Source: an uncultured Cellulomonadaceae bacterium (GTDB lineage: Bacteria > Actinomycetota > Actinomycetes > Actinomycetales > Cellulomonadaceae). Taken from it: 64,000 bases of DNA. The number at the start of each line of letters is the position of its first letter. The stretch's first letter is position 1. A program made the position numbers and the translations under genes. The stretch covers positions 682,001-746,000 of the forward strand of contig CANLXM010000001.1 of assembly GCA_947495165.1 (NCBI GenBank). Reading direction: 5' to 3'. Below, piece by piece: positions 1 to 8,378 of this stretch. The notes under the pieces were generated by a model, which was given only the letters and a program-made list of their open reading frames with translations, made no database searches and was not told where the DNA came from.

Positions 1-1818
1 GACCGTGTCCCGGAAGACGCGCCCGGCCCGCACCGAGCGCGCACCCCGTGCCAGCCCTGACGTGCTCGCCCGGACCTTGACCGAGCGGACCGTCTTGGTG
101 CGCGTCGTCGTCCCCGCGACGGAGGACGTCGAGGGGATGGTGACGCGGTAGGAGGTGCGCGAGCCTGCCTTGCCCGCTGGGATGCGCAGCACCGAGCGGC
201 CGGCGGGGAGCCGGTTCACGGTGCGCCAGGTGCCCGCGACCTTGCGCTGCAGGGCCCCGGGGTGCGAGAGCCTGACGACGTCCTTGTGAGTCCGGCCCGT
301 CGTGACGGTGACGAGCCTCGCCGCGAAGCCGGAGACGGAGGCGCGCGCCGGGGCGGGAGCCGGGGTGGGCGTCGGCGTGGGTGCGGGTGCGGGGGCAGGG
401 GCCGGCGCAGGGGTGGGAGCCGGCGCGGGCACCGGGTCTGCCGTCGGTGGGGTGCCGCCCGGCAGCGTCACGGCGACGGTGGCGCTCGTGGCGCTCAGGC
501 TGGTGACGTGCACGACGGCGCCGGGCGCGGTGACACGCTCGCCCGCCCGCACGGAGGCGCGCGACGTCGCCGTCGTGAGGGTGACCAGGTCGCGCCTGCT
601 CGTCGTGGTGTAGACGCGGACGCCGACCCCGAAGGCGGTCGTCCCGATCCGCCCGCCCGTGCGGTAGAACGCCCGTCCGTCGTCGCCCGCGCCGGCGCGC
701 AGCTCGACAGTGAACGGCTCGCCCGAGGCAGGATCGGTGAAGGTGACGCTCGTCGCGCCGGTCCGGCTCGTCGTCGGCGCGAGGGTCACCAGCCTTGGAG
801 CGGCAGGGTTCACGGCGACGGACGCGCCTGCGTGCGTGACGCCGAGCGCACCCTGGAAGGCAGCATCCAGCGCGGCCGGCTCGTACGTGTCGCCGTTCAC
901 CGAGAACCCCATGGGGCTGTGCACGCCGTGGTACTCGCGCGTGTACCCGTCGGAGCTTCGCACGTTCGAGTGCCCGAGCGAGAAGTTGTGGCCGAGCTCG
1001 TGCACCATCGTCTGGCGGTCGGTCGAGGCCATCGTGATCGCGCCACCCGAGCCCAGGTGCGCCCCGATCGTCCCGACGCCGGTCCAGCCCGGGTCGCACG
1101 AGGACGGCAGGAAGACGACGAGGTGGTTGCCCGAGGTCGAGTCGAAGGAGACGTCCGGGAACAGGGACGCGGCGTCCGCCCAGAGCGCCCAGGGGCTCGA
1201 CGACGCGCACACGTCCGCGGTGCGGAGGGTCGCGGCCGGCCGCGTCGCGAAGCTGGCGATCGCCCCGCGCGACTCCCGCACCCAGTAGCTCGCTCCCGCG
1301 CGGACCACGGCCTCGGCCGTCGTGGTGCTCCGCTCGCCCGTGGCGGTCGCGTCGTCGGCGACGACGACGTAGGCCGCGTGTGCGGTCGTCGTCGCCGCGC
1401 GGACCTCGGGAGACGTGACCGCTACGGCGGACGCGGTCAGGGCGGGGGCCTGGGTGAGCACCTCGGCAGCGGCGGGGGACAGGTCGACCCCGTCGACGTC
1501 GGACACCTCGAGGTCGGCATCCTCGAGCTCGCCGACCACCTCCGCCGGGAGGACCACCTCGACGGTCGCCGTCACGCCGTGCGCCGCCGTCGCGAGGGCG
1601 TCCACGGAGGTGTGCGCGTCCAGCTCGATCGTGGCGCCGTCCTGCTCCAGCGCCACGTACCAGCCGTCCTGGTCACCGTCCGCGCGTGCGACGACGAGGG
1701 TGCCCGCGAGAGTTGCCGACGCGGGCCGCGGGTCGTCCGCCGCGGCCGAGACCGGTGCGAAGGCGAGCGTCGACGTGAGGACGGCGACGACGAGCGTGGG
1801 GAGGCGGCGGGGGAGCAT
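1..1818 (-). CDS. Secreted zinc metalloprotease (metzincin-like, M11-type), 3' end cut by window edge
   Basis: At least 606 residues are in frame and the C-terminus lies beyond position 1. The ATG at 1818 is followed by an Arg pair, a hydrophobic stretch and an Ala-rich cleavage region, so the protein is probably exported. The zinc site HELGHNFSLGH lies near residue 273 (about 970-1002). It follows the metzincin pattern HExxHxxGxxH, except that the usual Gly is Ser. A Met-turn-like SPMGFS follows about 20 residues later. Downstream come a probable beta-rich domain, a long Pro-Ala-Thr linker (about 350-440) and a C-terminal domain rich in basic and Ser/Thr residues. This layout resembles gametolysin-like (M11) peptidases of actinobacteria; the substrate is unknown. 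The gene is divergent from the GAF-ANTAR gene. Confidence 0.8.
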   Translation of the reverse strand, partial: MLPRRLPTLVVAVLTSTLAFAPVSAAADDPRPASATLAGTLVVARADGDQDGWYVALEQDGATIELDAHTSVDALATAAHGVTATVEVVLPAEVVGELEDADLEVSDVDGVDLSPAAAEVLTQAPALTASAVAVTSPEVRAATTTAHAAYVVVADDATATGERSTTTAEAVVRAGASYWVRESRGAIASFATRPAATLRTADVCASSSPWALWADAASLFPDVSFDSTSGNHLVVFLPSSCDPGWTGVGTIGAHLGSGGAITMASTDRQTMVHELGHNFSLGHSNVRSSDGYTREYHGVHSPMGFSVNGDTYEPAALDAAFQGALGVTHAGASVAVNPAAPRLVTLAPTTSRTGATSVTFTDPASGEPFTVELRAGAGDDGRAFYRTGGRIGTTAFGVGVRVYTTTSRRDLVTLTTATSRASVRAGERVTAPGAVVHVTSLSATSATVAVTLPGGTPPTADPVPAPAPTPAPAPAPAPAPTPTPTPAPAPARASVSGFAARLVTVTTGRTHKDVVRLSHPGALQRKVAGTWRTVNRLPAGRSVLRIPAGKAGSRTSYRVTIPSTSSVAGTTTRTKTVRSVKVRASTSGLARGARSVRAGRVFRDTV

Positions 1819-2010
1819 GGGGACCTTCGATCGATCGACAGCGCAGCGGCAGCAGCAGTGCTTGCTGTGGGTCCCATCGGCTCCCGACGCCCGGGGGTGA
1901 GGCGTGGCGCGTGCACGGTGCGCGACCTGCGGTGGCGTAGGTTCGCACGAGAGTGCGATTCTGTCCTGGCGCAACAGCGTCGAGGCGGCGCAGCGGAACG
2001 GAGGTCAGTC

Positions 2011-2676
2011 ATGTCGGTCGCGGGATACCTGCACGAGTTCGCGGTCCGGTCCGTCGCCGTCCTGGGCGGGAACGTCGAGACCAGCATCCTGCTGCGCTAC
2101 CGAGGGGTCAGCATGCGCGCGGCGAGCAGCAACGCGGCGGCCGCGCGGTGCGACCAGGTGGAGGCACGCTCCGGGGAGGGACTGTGCGTCGACGCGATGG
2201 ACTCCGGAGACCTCCTGATCGTGCGTGATCTCGCCTCCGAGGTGCGGTGGCCGGAGTGGCGCGAGGCTGCGGCCCACGAAGGCTTCGTCACCGCAGCCGC
2301 CGTCCCCGCGGAGATCCTCGAGGGCATGAGCCTAGCCCTCAACGTCTACTCGCGAAGCCCCATCGACTGGACCGAGGAGGTCCAGCAGGTGATCGGTGCC
2401 TATGCGGAGCTCGCTGCGGCGGCGGTCCGCCTGCACCTCGAGCGGGAGCCCGCGGAGCTGGAGGGCGAAGCGGCGAGCGAGCCGAGCGGCACCGGGGACC
2501 CCGGCGTCGTGGAGCGGGCCGTGGGCGCGATCATGCACGCCAACGGCTGCCGGGCCGAGGAGGCCCGGGAGCTGATCGCGACGTCGGCGCAGAACGCGGA
2601 GCTGAGCCAGCGCGCCGTCGCGCTGACGATCCTGCGTGCGCTCGTCCCGGGCGAGGGCGACCGCACGTCGGTCTGA
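2011..2676 (+). CDS. GAF and ANTAR domain protein (putative RNA-binding antiterminator)
   Basis: 221 residues. The ATG at 2011 follows a good ribosome site (GGAGG, spacing 7). The N-terminal ~140 residues look like a GAF sensor fold (GEGLCVDAMDSGDLLIVRDL and the AALNVYS-type strand). The last ~55 residues match an ANTAR domain: a helical run from VVERAVGAIMHANGCRAEEA to the ALTILRAL helix. ANTAR proteins bind dual-hexaloop RNA hairpins and prevent termination. This combination is common in actinobacteria, usually with an unknown signal. It stands alone, 190 bases from the divergent metalloprotease, and no paired hairpin target was seen nearby. Confidence 0.85.
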   Translation: MSVAGYLHEFAVRSVAVLGGNVETSILLRYRGVSMRAASSNAAAARCDQVEARSGEGLCVDAMDSGDLLIVRDLASEVRWPEWREAAAHEGFVTAAAVPAEILEGMSLALNVYSRSPIDWTEEVQQVIGAYAELAAAAVRLHLEREPAELEGEAASEPSGTGDPGVVERAVGAIMHANGCRAEEARELIATSAQNAELSQRAVALTILRALVPGEGDRTSV

Positions 2677-2772
2677 TCGCGGCCGGCGCCGGGCCGGGTG
2701 GGCCCGGTCGGCACGGCACCGATGCGTGAATCAGTTCGCCTGGGACGCTGGCGTGGCCGCACACTCGTGGTC

Positions 2773-4458
2773 GTGGGACACATCGAGATCAACGACGTCA
2801 GCTACACCCTTCCCGACGGGCGGCCGCTGCTGGGCGGCGTGACGCTCCGCGTGGCCGAGGGCGCACGCGTGGCGCTCGTGGGACCCAACGGCGCGGGCAA
2901 GACCACGCTGTTCCGCATCGTCTCGGGTGACCTGGACGCGCACGGTGGGGCCGTCACGCGTACGGGCGGGCTCGGCGTCATGCCCCAGATGATCGGGCGG
3001 ATCGACGATGACCGCACCCTCCGTGACGTGCTCGTGGACCTTGCCCCGACAGCCGTGCGGGACGCTGGCCGCGAGCTCGCGGCCGCCGAGCTCGCCATGA
3101 TGACCGCCGACGACGAGCCCACCCAGATGCGCTACGCGCAGGCGCTCGCGGACTGGGCCGACGCCCGCGGGTACGAGGCCGAGAACGACTGGGACCGGGT
3201 GACCGACGAGGTGCTGTCGATCCCGTTCGACCAGGCGCAGTGGCGCGAGATGCGCACGCTGTCCGGCGGGGAGCAGAAGCGCCTGGTGCTGAGCGCGCTG
3301 CTGCGCGGCCCCGAGGAGGTGCTGCTGCTCGACGAGCCGGACAACTACCTCGACGTGCCGACCAAGCGGTGGCTCGAGGGTGCCCTCGTGGACTCGCCCA
3401 AGACCGTCCTGTTCATCAGCCACGACCGCGAGCTGCTCGCGCGGACCGCGACGCACGTCGCGACCCTCGAGCCCGGCGCGGCCGGCGCGACCGCCTGGGT
3501 GCACGGAGGCGGCTTCGCGACGTACGCCGAGGCCCGGGCGGACCGCGTCGGCAGGCTCGAGGAGCGGCGTCGGCGCTGGGACGAGGAGCACCTCAAGCTC
3601 AAGGAGCTCGTGCGTTCGATGAAGGACAGGTCCGCGTTCAACGACGGCCTGGCCAGCCGCTACCAGGCGGCACAGACGCGGCTGCGCAAGTTCGAGGAGA
3701 TCGGCCCGCCCGAGGTCGTCGCGGCGGACCAGAACGTGCGGGTGCGTCTGACCGGTGGGCGCACCGCCAAGCGCGCGGTGGTCGCGGAGGGCCTCGAGCT
3801 GACCGGGCTCATGCGGCCGTTCAGCACCGAGCTGTGGTTCGGTGACCGCGTCGCGGTGCTCGGGTCGAACGGCTCGGGCAAGTCGCACTTCATGCGGCTG
3901 CTCGCGGCCGGCGGGACCGACGGCGGCGCCGAGCACGCGCTCGTGGGCGACGACGTCGTCATCGCGCCCGTCGCACACACCGGCGTCGTCCGCCTGGGCT
4001 CGCGCGTGCGGCCGGGCTGGTTCGCGCAGAACCACGCGCACCCCGAGCTCGACGGCCGCACGCTGCTGGAGATCCTGCACCGCGGGGACGGCACCCGGCA
4101 GGGGCTCGGGCGCGAGCCTGCGAGCAAGGTGCTCGACCGGTACGGGCTGGCCCGCGAGGTCGAGCAGCGGTTCGAGACGTTGTCCGGTGGTCAGCAGGCG
4201 CGGTTCCAGATCCTGCTGCTCGAGCTGGCGGGGGCGACGCTGCTGCTGCTCGACGAGCCGACCGACAACCTGGACCTGCACTCGGCGGAGGCGCTCGAGG
4301 AAGGGCTCGCGGGCTTCGAGGGCACGGTCGTCGCGGTCACGCACGACCGCTGGTTCGCGCGCGGCTTCGACCGGTTCCTGGTGTTCGGCTCGGACGGCCA
4401 GGTCCGTGAGAGCGACACCCCGGTGTGGGAGGAAGGCCGCGTCGCCCGCCCCCGCTGA
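2773..4458 (+). CDS. ABC-F family ATPase, two nucleotide-binding domains, no membrane segment
   Basis: 561 residues from a GTG at 2773; an in-frame ATG at 2722 would add 17 residues, and neither start has a strong ribosome site. The first ABC domain has Walker A GPNGAGKTT, signature LSGGEQKRL and Walker B LLLDEPDNYLD. The second has GSNGSGKSH, LSGGQQARF and LLLLDEPTDNLD. A charged helical linker lies between (about residues 255-330). Duplicated ABC domains without a transmembrane part define ABC-F, which act on the ribosome in translation regulation or antibiotic protection. The specific role cannot be told from the sequence. In the second Walker A, Ser-His replaces the usual Ser/Thr-Thr. Confidence 0.88.
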   Translation: MGHIEINDVSYTLPDGRPLLGGVTLRVAEGARVALVGPNGAGKTTLFRIVSGDLDAHGGAVTRTGGLGVMPQMIGRIDDDRTLRDVLVDLAPTAVRDAGRELAAAELAMMTADDEPTQMRYAQALADWADARGYEAENDWDRVTDEVLSIPFDQAQWREMRTLSGGEQKRLVLSALLRGPEEVLLLDEPDNYLDVPTKRWLEGALVDSPKTVLFISHDRELLARTATHVATLEPGAAGATAWVHGGGFATYAEARADRVGRLEERRRRWDEEHLKLKELVRSMKDRSAFNDGLASRYQAAQTRLRKFEEIGPPEVVAADQNVRVRLTGGRTAKRAVVAEGLELTGLMRPFSTELWFGDRVAVLGSNGSGKSHFMRLLAAGGTDGGAEHALVGDDVVIAPVAHTGVVRLGSRVRPGWFAQNHAHPELDGRTLLEILHRGDGTRQGLGREPASKVLDRYGLAREVEQRFETLSGGQQARFQILLLELAGATLLLLDEPTDNLDLHSAEALEEGLAGFEGTVVAVTHDRWFARGFDRFLVFGSDGQVRESDTPVWEEGRVARPR

Positions 4459-4464
4459 CGCGCG

Positions 4465-4604
4465 CTGCCCCCTGCCCCCTGCCCGCTGCCCCCTGCCCGC
4501 TGCCCGCTGCCCGCTGCCCGCTGCCCCCTGCCCCCTGCCCCCTGCCCCCTGCCCCCTGCCCCCTGCCCCCTGCCCCCTGCCCCCTGCCCCCTGCCCCCTG
4601 CCCG
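4465..4604 (+). repeat. Tandem heptamer repeat, 20 copies of CTGCCC(C/G)
   Basis: Twenty uninterrupted 7-base units follow directly after the ABC-F stop codon. Only the seventh base varies. In order the 20 units read C,C,G,C,G,G,G,G, then eleven C, then G. The array is C-rich on the plus strand and G-rich on the minus strand, so the minus strand carries regularly spaced runs of 4-5 G. Perfect phase and one polymorphic position suggest expansion by slippage, with the homogeneous 11-unit run the youngest part. Together with the next repeat block it fills most of the 302-base gap 4459-4760. Confidence 0.95.
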
Positions 4605-4661
4605 CCCGGCGGCTCCCGCCTCCGCGCCCCAGCCACCGCCCGCCGCCCCGCCCGCCTCAAT

Positions 4662-4736
4662 CCCGCGAGATCATGAGTTTGCCCGCGAGATCGCTGCTTC
4701 CAAGTCGCGAAGTCGCGTCAAAGTCACGAAGTCGCG
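4662..4736 (+). repeat. Short direct-repeat block (CCCGCGAGATC x2; AAGTCGCG-type x4)
   Basis: CCCGCGAGATC occurs at 4662-4672 and again at 4682-4692 (20-base period). It is followed by AAGTCGCG at 4702-4709 and 4710-4717, AAGTCACG at 4721-4728 and AAGTCGCG at 4729-4736. The block is less GC-extreme than its surroundings and lies between the ABC-F and GntR genes. It could be an interspersed intergenic repeat or a set of binding sites; this single copy cannot decide. Confidence 0.7.
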
Positions 4737-4760
4737 GGGCGGACCTGCCGCAGCGGGCGC

Positions 4761-5126
4761 TCAGCCGGGGGCGTGGCCCAGGGCCTCGTGCGCCAGCTCC
4801 AGGGCCCGTGCCGGTGAGAGGCCCAGCGCGCGGGTCCGGGCCGCGTACTCGCGGGCGGCGACCGCACCCTCGCGCTCGGCGTCGGCGCCCCGCATGGCGA
4901 TGAACGTGCCCGCGCGCCCGCGGGTCTCGATCACGCCGGACTGCTCGAGCTCGCGGTAGGCCCGGGCGACCGTGTTGACCGCGAGGCCGAGGTCGCCGGC
5001 CAGGCGACGGACGGTCGGCAGGCGGTGTCCTGGGGGCAGGGCGCCGGACGCCGCGAGGGCCGCCACCTGGGCGCGGACCTGCTCGAACGGCGGGACGTGC
5101 GAGGTCGGGTCGAGGGAGAGGATCAC
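4761..5126 (-). CDS. Short GntR-family (YhcF-type) transcriptional regulator
   Basis: 121 residues from GTG 5126, which overlaps the stop of the upstream membrane-protein gene as GTGA (5126-5123). The N-terminal winged helix is clear: FEQVRAQVAALAASG, LPTVRRLAGDLGLAVNTVARAYRELEQSGVIETRGRAGTF. Only a short helical tail follows, so there is no large effector-binding domain. This is the YhcF subfamily, whose members often control an overlapping transporter or membrane-protein gene. A palindrome at 6094-6105, upstream of the operon, is the likely operator. Confidence 0.88.
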   Translation of the reverse strand: MILSLDPTSHVPPFEQVRAQVAALAASGALPPGHRLPTVRRLAGDLGLAVNTVARAYRELEQSGVIETRGRAGTFIAMRGADAEREGAVAAREYAARTRALGLSPARALELAHEALGHAPG

Positions 5127-6058
5127 GGCTGCGGCTCCGTGTCCGGCTGTGCGCCGCCCACGGCGGGAACGCTCTCCGGGGCAGTCGGCCAGAGCCGGCG
5201 GCGGAAGTGGCGCTCGGGCCGGCGGGCGAGCGCGAGGAGGGTCAGCAGCACGAGCACCAGGATGTAGCCCCCGAACACTCCGGACACGACGCCGACGGCG
5301 GGGTTCGCCGGCCAGCCGCCCTCGAGGCCCGCGTCGACGACGCCGAGGTAGAACAGCGGTGCGTAGAGCGTCACGATCAGCGGGGCGGTGATGGAGTCGC
5401 GCAGGGTGCGGGCGCGCAGGGCGTCGTCCCACGCGAGCTCGTGCGGGGTGGCGGCGACCTGGGGCCGGGCGAGGACGAGCCGGGCGCCCAGGGCCTCGGC
5501 CACGTTCGCGACGACGGGGCAGACGACGGCGACGACGGCGGCGCCCACGGGGAACGGCCCGAAGGCGATCGCCTCGCTGAGGGCGTCCACGAGCGCGAGC
5601 GCACCGATCAGCAGCGGGGCGAGGAAGGCTCCGACCCGGAGGCCGAGGCGCTCGACCGGGTCGATGTAGTCGGCGTGCGTCGGGGTGGTCGCGCGCGCGA
5701 TGCGCGGCCCCGCGGGCACGGGACGGGTGGACTCGTACCAGCCGTAGAGCGCGCTGCCGGCCGCGTAGCCGAGGAAGAAGGCCAGGGCCACGACGATCCC
5801 GCCCACGGTCTCGGCCGGCTCGGTGAGCCAGGCCCAGAGCCCGCCGAGCGCCACCGCGACCAGTGCTCCCACGCCGCTGGCGCGGTCCCGTGCGGCGAGG
5901 CGGTCGACCACGCGCGGGGCCACGTCGTCGGTGAGGGCCAGGTCGACGCGGCGGGCGAAGGCGTGAGCGGCGGTCCGCGCGGCGGCCGGCCCGGTCACGC
6001 GGAGGACGGCCGCGATGGCGACGCCGCCGAGGATCACGGCGAGCAAGGTGGGGGACAT
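5123..6058 (-). CDS. Multi-pass membrane protein of unknown function
   Basis: 311 residues from ATG 6058, chosen because GAGGAGCACCG precedes it; an in-frame ATG at 6082 lacks a ribosome site. Hydrophobic segments lie near the N-terminus (PTLLAVILGGVAIAAVL), around residues 65-105, 150-205 and 230-285, giving roughly six to eight membrane helices. There is no signal peptide or recognisable catalytic motif. It is the first gene of a two-gene operon with the GntR regulator. The pairing suggests the regulator controls this gene and itself. No family was recognised. Confidence 0.75.
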   Translation of the reverse strand: MSPTLLAVILGGVAIAAVLRVTGPAAARTAAHAFARRVDLALTDDVAPRVVDRLAARDRASGVGALVAVALGGLWAWLTEPAETVGGIVVALAFFLGYAAGSALYGWYESTRPVPAGPRIARATTPTHADYIDPVERLGLRVGAFLAPLLIGALALVDALSEAIAFGPFPVGAAVVAVVCPVVANVAEALGARLVLARPQVAATPHELAWDDALRARTLRDSITAPLIVTLYAPLFYLGVVDAGLEGGWPANPAVGVVSGVFGGYILVLVLLTLLALARRPERHFRRRLWPTAPESVPAVGGAQPDTEPQP

Positions 6059-6093
6059 CGGTGCTCCTCGAGTTTGTGCCACGTTTGTCTCAA

Positions 6094-6105
6094 TGTAGCA
6101 CTACA
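6094..6105 (-). promoter_or_regulatory. Candidate GntR operator TGTAGCACTACA
   Basis: TGTAG and CTACA arms with a 2-base centre lie 36 bases upstream of the membrane-protein start. On the minus strand the adjoining TACATT (6097-6092) could be the -10 element, so a bound repressor would block the promoter. Two-fold sites of this size are typical of GntR regulators. Its use by the operon's own GntR protein is an inference. Confidence 0.5.
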
Positions 6106-6147
6106 CAACTCGACCGCCATCCCAAGGAACAGCGCCTTGTCGCGTGA

Positions 6148-8376
6148 CTACTCCACCGTGAAGCCGGCGCGCAGCAGCACCTCGTCTCGGGACGACGGAC
6201 CGACGAGCAGCTCGAACGCGCCCGGCTCGACGATCCGCCCGCCGGCGGCGTCGACGATCGTGCACGCCGACGCGGGGATCTCGAGCTCGACGTCGACGGA
6301 CTTGCCCGGAGCGACCGACACCTGGCGGTAGCCCTTGAGCTCCTTGTCCGCCCAGCTCACCGACGTGACGACGTCGGACACGTACACCTGGATCGTCTCG
6401 AGCGCGGGTCGCTCACCGGTGTTCGTGAGCGTCACCCGCGCACGCACGTCGTCGGCAGCGGTCACGACGGGCGTCTCGACAACGAGGTCGCAGTACTCGA
6501 CCGTCGTGTAGGAACGGCCCTCGCCGAACGCCCAGGCGGGCGACTGCGTGAGGTCGGCGTACCGGTCACCGTGCTGGCCGCGGATCTGGTTGTAGTACGT
6601 GGGCTGCTGGCCGACGTGCCGCGCGAACGTGATCGGCAGGCGACCCGACGGCTCCGTGAGACCGAAGACGATCTCGGCGAGCGCACGCCCACCCTGCATG
6701 CCCGGGCTCGCCGCCCAGACGACCGCGGCCGCGCCGGCGACCGACGGCGGCAGGACGAGCGGCTTGCTCGCCAGGAGCACGACGACGACGGGCGTGCCCG
6801 TCGCGATGACCGCGTCGAGCAGCGCGACCTGACCGCCGATGAGCTCGAGCGTGGCCGTCGAGCGCCCCTCCCCGGCGAGCTCGATCCGGTCGCCGACGAC
6901 GGCGACGACGACGTCGGACGCCTCGGCCGCGGCCACCGCGCGGGCGAGCTCCGCCTCGTCGACGGCTGCGGGCTCGACGACCGGCGGGCGGGGCTGGCCG
7001 TCGGGGAACGTCTCGCCGGCCGGGTTCGGGACGAGCTCGAGGATGTCCGCGCCGCGGACGAACGTCACCTCGGAGCCCTCAGGGGCAAGCGATCGCAGAC
7101 CGTCCAGGACGGTCGTGATCATCTCGCGCGGGTGACCGTCGGGCAGCCAGTCGACCTGACCGGACGACCCCGCCCAGTCGCCGAGCTGCGTCTGCGCGTC
7201 GTCGGCGAGCGGCCCGACGACGGCGATGCGCGTAGGCGCGTCCGCGGCGAGCGGCAGCAGCCCGTCGTTCTCGAGGAGGACGAGCGACCTGCGCGCGACC
7301 TCGAGGTTGAGGTCCGCGTGCGAGCCGATGACCGCAGAGATGCGCTCGTCGGACGGACGGCGCGGGTTCTCGAACAGCCCCAGCTCGAACTTCAGCGTGA
7401 GGATGCGGACGACCGCGGCATCGAGGTCGCCCTCGGCGAGCATTCCCTGCGCGATGGCGTCGAGCGCCCCCTGGTAGAAACCCGGGGTGGTCATGACCAT
7501 GTCGTTACCGGCCTTGACCGCGGCGGCTGCGGCGTGCGCGAGGTCGGGCTGGACCTTCTGCTCCCAGACCATGCGACCGACGTTGTCCCAGTCGGTGATG
7601 AGCATGCCGGTGTAGTCCCACTCGCCGCGCAGCACCTCGGTGAGCAGCCAGTCGTTGACCGTGATCGGCACGCCGTCGGTCGTCTGGTAGCCGAGCATGA
7701 ACGTCCGGCAGCCCTCGCGGGCCACCCGCTCGAAGGGCGGGAGGAACCAGGAGCGGAGCTTGCGGCGGGAGATGTCGGCCTCGGACGCGTCACGTCCGCC
7801 CTGGGTCTCGGAGTAGCCCGCGAAGTGCTTCGCCGTCGCGAGGATCGCGGTCTCGTCGGCGAGGCCGGAGCCCTGGTAGCCCCGAACCATCGCCGAGGCG
7901 AGCTCGCCGATGAGGAACGGGTCCTCGCCGAACGTCTCGTCGACGCGCCCCCAGCGCAGGTCGCGGGTGATGCACAGCACGGGCGAGAAGGTCCAGTGCA
8001 TGCCGGTCGCGGACGCCTCGACGGCCGTCGCGCGTGCCATGCGCTCGATGAGCTCGGGGTCCCACGACGCAGCCATGCCGAGCTGGGTCGGGTAGATCGT
8101 CGCGCCCTCGTAGAACGAGTGCCCGTGGATGACGTCCTCGCCGACGAGCAGCGGGATCCTCAGGCGGGTCTGCGCCGTGAGGTCGTGCGCCTCCCGCACG
8201 CGCTCGGGCGAGGTGTGCAGGATCGACCCGACGTGCATGTCGAGGACGTGCTGCCGGACGCCGTCGCGGGCGTCGAGCTGCAGCATCTGGCCGACCTTCT
8301 CCTCGACCGTCATGCGGCCGAGGAGGTCCGCGACCCGGTCGGCGACCGAGAGCTCAGGGTTGAGGTAGGGGTGCAT
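6148..8376 (-). CDS. GH3 family beta-glucosidase (cytoplasmic)
   Basis: 742 residues from ATG 8376, two bases after the permease stop, as last gene of the ABC-importer operon. The N-terminal barrel carries LPPFERV and KHFAGYSETQGGRD. The GH3 nucleophile region is GMLITDWDN, with Asp at about residue 262. The middle alpha/beta domain (about 360-590) and a C-terminal fibronectin-III-like domain (LTNTGERPALETIQVYVSD) complete the usual three-domain layout. No signal peptide is present, so it should act on sugars brought in by the adjacent transporter. Likely substrates are beta-linked oligosaccharides such as cello- or gentio-oligosaccharides; beta-xylosidase activity is possible. Confidence 0.9.
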   Translation of the reverse strand: MHPYLNPELSVADRVADLLGRMTVEEKVGQMLQLDARDGVRQHVLDMHVGSILHTSPERVREAHDLTAQTRLRIPLLVGEDVIHGHSFYEGATIYPTQLGMAASWDPELIERMARATAVEASATGMHWTFSPVLCITRDLRWGRVDETFGEDPFLIGELASAMVRGYQGSGLADETAILATAKHFAGYSETQGGRDASEADISRRKLRSWFLPPFERVAREGCRTFMLGYQTTDGVPITVNDWLLTEVLRGEWDYTGMLITDWDNVGRMVWEQKVQPDLAHAAAAAVKAGNDMVMTTPGFYQGALDAIAQGMLAEGDLDAAVVRILTLKFELGLFENPRRPSDERISAVIGSHADLNLEVARRSLVLLENDGLLPLAADAPTRIAVVGPLADDAQTQLGDWAGSSGQVDWLPDGHPREMITTVLDGLRSLAPEGSEVTFVRGADILELVPNPAGETFPDGQPRPPVVEPAAVDEAELARAVAAAEASDVVVAVVGDRIELAGEGRSTATLELIGGQVALLDAVIATGTPVVVVLLASKPLVLPPSVAGAAAVVWAASPGMQGGRALAEIVFGLTEPSGRLPITFARHVGQQPTYYNQIRGQHGDRYADLTQSPAWAFGEGRSYTTVEYCDLVVETPVVTAADDVRARVTLTNTGERPALETIQVYVSDVVTSVSWADKELKGYRQVSVAPGKSVDVELEIPASACTIVDAAGGRIVEPGAFELLVGPSSRDEVLLRAGFTVE

Positions 8377-8378
8377 CG

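Noticed and set aside
262..2676. Very long open frame on the plus strand upstream of the GAF-ANTAR gene
   Set aside because: The first 1750 bases are the antisense of the metalloprotease; the translation is Arg/Gly-rich. Only 2011-2676 has a ribosome site and domains.
4465..4604. CRISPR array
   Set aside because: Seven-base units with no spacers and no cas genes; it is a simple tandem repeat.
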